Below, piece by piece: positions 59,901-64,000 of a DNA stretch of 64,000 nt (position 1 is the stretch's first letter; every line of letters starts with the position of its first letter). Location of the stretch: positions 310,198-374,197 of the forward strand of contig LUCM01004876.1 of assembly GCA_008360955.1 (NCBI GenBank), read 5' to 3'. The notes beneath the pieces were generated by a model that saw only the letters and a list, made by a program, of their open reading frames with translations, ran no database searches and was not told the origin of the DNA. The position numbers and the translations under genes were made by a program. The DNA is from Fasciolopsis buskii (lineage: Eukaryota; Platyhelminthes; Trematoda; Plagiorchiida; Fasciolidae).

Positions 59901-60390
59901 ATAAGAGTGGCTGTATATTTTGACTGCCATTTTAGCTCTGTTTTTCATACCAGATGAGTTGTTTAGTGGAAAACCGGCTAAGTGAGGCACCAATGTGAGT
60001 GTATTTCAGTCAGGATTGGTTTGGTTTCGATCACAATTGTAATATAACAAATTTCAAACTACTCAGCAGAGCAAAAGACCTGCAGCAGATAAGCATGCAT
60101 GACGGTATTCTGTGCTCGACTTTTCATTCTCGGTAAGCAAGTGACCAGAACCAATGAAGTTCTAATATTACATTTACTTTAGTTTGAGTCAAATCAGTGA
60201 AGATAACACCAGTCTGTGTTCTCGTATTTTCGGTTCGGACTATTTAGTAATGACTGCGCATCGTCAATATAATTTGGCCTACAAAGATAAATAAATGACC
60301 GTTTTCTTCATTAGTAGTTCATTAACTAACCAGTTGAAAAGACCTATCTGGTAACACTGATACTCACTCATTCATACATTCACAGACTAG
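56961..60390. other. Non-coding sequence, no gene recognised
   Basis: Minus-strand frames at 57717-57905 and 58462-58698 and a plus-strand frame at 58990-59382 were read for PH, IQ or DH motifs of the RasGRF N-terminus; none was found. Probably intron. Confidence 0.5.
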
Positions 60391-60461
60391 CTCACTCACT
60401 CACTCACTCACTCACTCACTCACTCACTCACTCACTCACTCACTCACTCACTCACTCACTC
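60391..60461. repeat. (ACTC)n tetranucleotide repeat
   Basis: About 17-18 perfect CTCA units, with a looser TCACTCAT/ATTCA flank from about 60361 and related CTCA units scattered downstream to about 60510. Confidence 0.95.
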
Positions 60462-62264
60462 AATTAATCAGTCACGTGGTCAATTAGTTATTTAATCCCC
60501 CACTCAGATACTCACTCCATCAGTCGGTTAATCGAAGAAACAGTCAGTTAACTGAATAATAGTTAAGCAACTGATACAAATTACGCATTCCCTCTATGAC
60601 CTGGCGACTTATGCTGTCTCTTCATGTTCGACTATTTATTCGCAACTGGTGATTTCAAAGAGTTACCTTTCAAGAACTAATTTAATCCTATGCTTTATTA
60701 AAGCAAATTGGTAGAGACTTTCATACAGGGGCACGCAACCGGCATTTATTCAATCCTCGTGCAGTGAAACTGAGTCCAATTTTATCATTTGTAATGTACT
60801 ATTCAAGTTGCTCCCATTCAAGTAGGTCTATCAAAGAAAATTGGTTGTTGTCAAGTGGTATAAATTTCTATGGATAATTAATCGGAAAGAGACGTCGGTG
60901 CCATTGTATCAATGACAGATAGCAATTTATCGACGCCTGGTTTCATTCACTTCTGACATTACTTGAAACATATGTTGCTAAACCCTCCGTTCACTTTGCA
61001 AAACCATGGTTTTCGGCCTTTCATGTGACCAGTGAAGTGAGCCTGTACTTTGCGTCGTGTCCAATGAAATCTGTGTTCACAGCCAGGACAAAATCAAACA
61101 CAGTTCGGTTTTCCAATTTATTTCTATTCATTTCAACGTCATTTTGGATTCTTCCATTAAAAAAGCAGAATCAGTCAATTTGGCAATTCATTTCATCCAT
61201 AATTGGCCCTGTTGGAATGAGCAACATACATTGTGTTGTGACAATTCTCCTTTTGGTCATGGGATCGTGCTATCAATGAAAACTCTGCCCCTTCATATAC
61301 GATCTGCTTGGATGTTACAATAGTCACCCGATTCTTCCGCATTTCTTCTGAACTCGTCAGACGAGTGAAATCATTTAAACCAGTATCGGTCTAAGCTGTG
61401 GCATACTTCACCTTTGCAAAATGATTCGGAACATCATTCAAATCGATGAGATTTTCGATTCCGTTTGTCGGTTGTCTTTTACGTCCTTTCTAGTGCAGCA
61501 TATATAGCGTCTTTATTGCTAAAACGGGTTATTTTAACTCTCCGTGGCGCTAGTAAATCGAGTCTGTTTTTGTCTGGGTTTAGATGTCCTCTTCGGCCCA
61601 GTTTCAGTAAACGCTTCTAGAATTCAGTCACTATATATCACTGGCAACACTGAACAAAATAAGAGAGAATAGGAAATTACTTAAGGGTCGCCTGGAGTGT
61701 TATCATCTTCCGTACTACAGTTCGTGTTTTAGGATCGGTTAGCACCTTAAATATAACAAATACAATGAGCAGACGCTATAACACAGGTTAAATTGGATTG
61801 GCTCCTTACAACAGATACAATATTACTAGTTGTCTGTCAAAAGAGGCCTAGGGAACGGCGTTCGTCTACTCATGCGGATGGAATTCAGGCATCACCTTTA
61901 GAGAAGAAGTATTTGTCAAATGCTAACGCATCCAAGAGGGAGAAATTATCTTGCTCGGCGCTAAAATTCAAGGAAAACTACTGATCTGCCTTTGGACTTC
62001 GCTCACCTCTCTGTTGGTGCTTGAAAACTGTTCGAAGCTCAATCAATCATCTAGCATGACTCATGATCGACTGTCATTGTTACCAGTTTCGCAAACTAAA
62101 GACGTAACCAGTCTGCCTGCAAATCACGTTATACGCTCAGGTAGAGCTTCTATTTAGATTGAGTACACAACCAACCAATCAGGATCGTGATGGAGCAAGA
62201 AGTGCACACGTCAAAAAAACCATTGTCTGGAAGATTTTCCACCGTTGAAGATTCTTCATAACTT
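60462..62264. other. Non-coding sequence, no gene recognised
   Basis: Two overlapping plus-strand frames at 61025-61323 and two at 61793-62157 have no recognisable motif. Confidence 0.5.
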
Positions 62265-62285
62265 ACACACACACACACACACACA
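62265..62285. repeat. (CA)n microsatellite
   Basis: About ten uninterrupted CA units. Confidence 0.9.
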
Positions 62286-64000
62286 AGATGCGTAATTCGA
62301 CCCGAAAGTGTCTTTCAACTGCTGTGATCTTATTCGTTGTTTCAGTTGGCTAGTGAGAGCTGGCGTCATTCCCGTAAGTACTGGCGGTTCCGTGTTGCTA
62401 TTTCAACTACTACTAGTAGTACAATGTGGTAGTACATTATTAAACATGGACGCTTATACGCTATCTAATCAGTCGAAGAGATCTACTTCTCGATCCTTTC
62501 GAGGCCAGATAACGCACTTAGCAATTTCCTGGTAAGTCAAAAAATGGCAAAAGGCTAGTCGAATTTCTGGACAACTGTCAATTTTCTTGTGTGGGAAAGG
62601 CTAACATTGGGTCAGACAAGACGTTTCTACGTTCGCCTTACACTAGATCATGCCTCGGAGACCTGTAGACGTTAAACACACAGCTGTGGGGATTTATTAC
62701 ACAGTCTCGTAAAGTCATTTGACGTTAGGCAGTTGCAGTCATCGAACTCCCGTTTGACAGTGTTTGGTAGCGCTTTTCTTTGTGTGCTGGGTGCCTCAAA
62801 TAAGAACACCACAGCTCAGAACCATGGTTTATCTTGAATGGATGTTTGGTAGACCCCAAACCGATGTTACCTCATGAAAATGTATTTCAGATATGCATAA
62901 TCTAAACTGTCTTTCGAGGAGAGGATGTCAATCGCTCCTTGGAAAATAATGAGTCCTTAATTCCATGGACAAGGACTTGGAAAAGCCACTTACGAATGGT
63001 GACGTCGCACTATGGTTGCGGAAGGTTCTCGGCGAGCATATCGACCTAAATCACGAAGGAATATGTCTGATGTATCATAAAAATAAATACATCGCACGTA
63101 ATTCTTTCGGTTCTGTTTCGTTATTCCAGTAATTGGATTATTTCATCTGGATTAATTTCGCTTACAAAAGCTATCCCATCAGTAACAAGTCGGTTCGCTT
63201 CTGAGTACTAGGCAGGAAGCAACGTGATTTTTGGCTAATACATCTGAACAAATTTCACTTTGGTTTAGGAAGATGCTGTGCTTAGTGATAAACCATTTTT
63301 CTCGCGACTAATTTATTGAAACCCTTGGGACAGGACATAATCAGTACTCAGGTATTGGCCTACGAGGACGAGTCAAAGGCACTAACAGCGGAACCATTGT
63401 TGCCTGGTTGCCTATACTTTAGCTAGTGCCAGTTAGCAGAGGATATAGAGACCCCTCCTTAATAATTTTCAACGATAAACAAAATAAAACGCAAGAAATA
63501 CCGCAGCAACAGTGTTACTATTGTTAACTGATGAACTCGCCTATGCTGTTGTGGTTGCAACCACGGTTCAATATGACTGACGAAGCGCACCTGAACGAGG
63601 CATTACATTAATTTTATTCACATTACTGTGCCTTCGATCTAATACTTGAAATTATCAAATGTTATGTTTCGTCAGTAAGTCTTCCATACTACCCAGGTAT
63701 GTTTAGGAAACAGACCATTGAAGTGAATCGATAAGAGTGCAGCTGATGAATTGTTTAACCCAAATCCAATTCATAGAAAATGCCAATTCGCACTGCGTTG
63801 GTACAGACATAAGTGCTGGCAGAGGTCTAAGTTAGTCTACATGGTATCTCAAGAGATGCACGATGATCTGCGATAAATCTCAGCAAGAATTCTCCTGGTC
63901 GGATGACCACCTGCGAACCAACCAGGACCACTTTCTGCTATCTCAAAGTAATCGCAGTATGATCCACTTGCATTTTATTCCTGGTAAACGAGGTCACGGT
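62286..64000. other. Non-coding sequence to window end
   Basis: A possible minus-strand mini-exon at about 63000-63050 (TTTAG acceptor, TTC|GTAAGT donor, two open frames) has no alignable RasGRF sequence and is not called. Nothing else recognised. Confidence 0.45.

Noticed and set aside
60361..60510. CRISPR-like array
   Set aside because: It is a tetranucleotide microsatellite with no spacers, in a eukaryotic genome.
62996..63052. Possible minus-strand mini-exon with GTAAGT donor
   Set aside because: About 50 nt with two open frames and no similarity to RasGRF; splice signals alone are insufficient.

Overview
The window looks like a metazoan nuclear genome, most likely a parasitic flatworm (digenean fluke type). 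Small exons are separated by introns of about 0.5 to 7 kb with GT..AG borders. There are no bacterial-style operons. The spaces hold degraded non-LTR and Penelope-like retroelements and a tRNA-derived SINE family. The organism call is inference from gene structure and repeat style; species and genus cannot be fixed.

One host gene dominates. A Ras guanine-nucleotide exchange factor of the RasGRF family runs on the minus strand from about 54.35 kb down to a stop codon at 11,661. I assembled 16 coding exons by matching splice borders, codon phase and the RasGRF protein order. The exon lengths sum to 4,164 nt, exactly 1,388 codons including the stop, and every junction keeps frame. The exons encode the first half of the REM (RasGEF-N) domain, a very long Ser/Thr/Pro-rich linker, the second half of REM, and a complete CDC25-type RasGEF catalytic domain up to the C-terminus. 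The 5' part expected for the family (PH1, IQ, DH, PH2) was not found between 54.4 and 64 kb, so the gene probably continues beyond the window.

Regions: 1-11.6 kb is downstream of the gene. It holds a possible Penelope fragment (2.5 kb), a Penelope GIY-YIG remnant (4.9-5.6 kb), an internally deleted CR1/jockey-like LINE (7.0-8.7 kb, minus) and simple repeats. 11.7-54.35 kb is the RasGRF gene. Its introns carry SINE copies, a Penelope-like element at 29.9-31.9 kb flanked by inverted copies of its own 3' end, and a diverged repeat pair (14.8 and 38.7 kb). 54.4-64 kb holds a 158-bp near-perfect inverted repeat with a SINE in its loop, another SINE, microsatellites and otherwise featureless sequence.

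The protein-coding content is therefore one signalling gene: its product would load Ras-family GTPases with GTP at membranes. The rest is mostly mobile-element debris. I saw no operon-like novel system. The most unusual items are the oversized REM insertion, the inverted-flanked Penelope element with a degenerate hammerhead-like hairpin in its arms, and the foldback repeat next to the REM exon.
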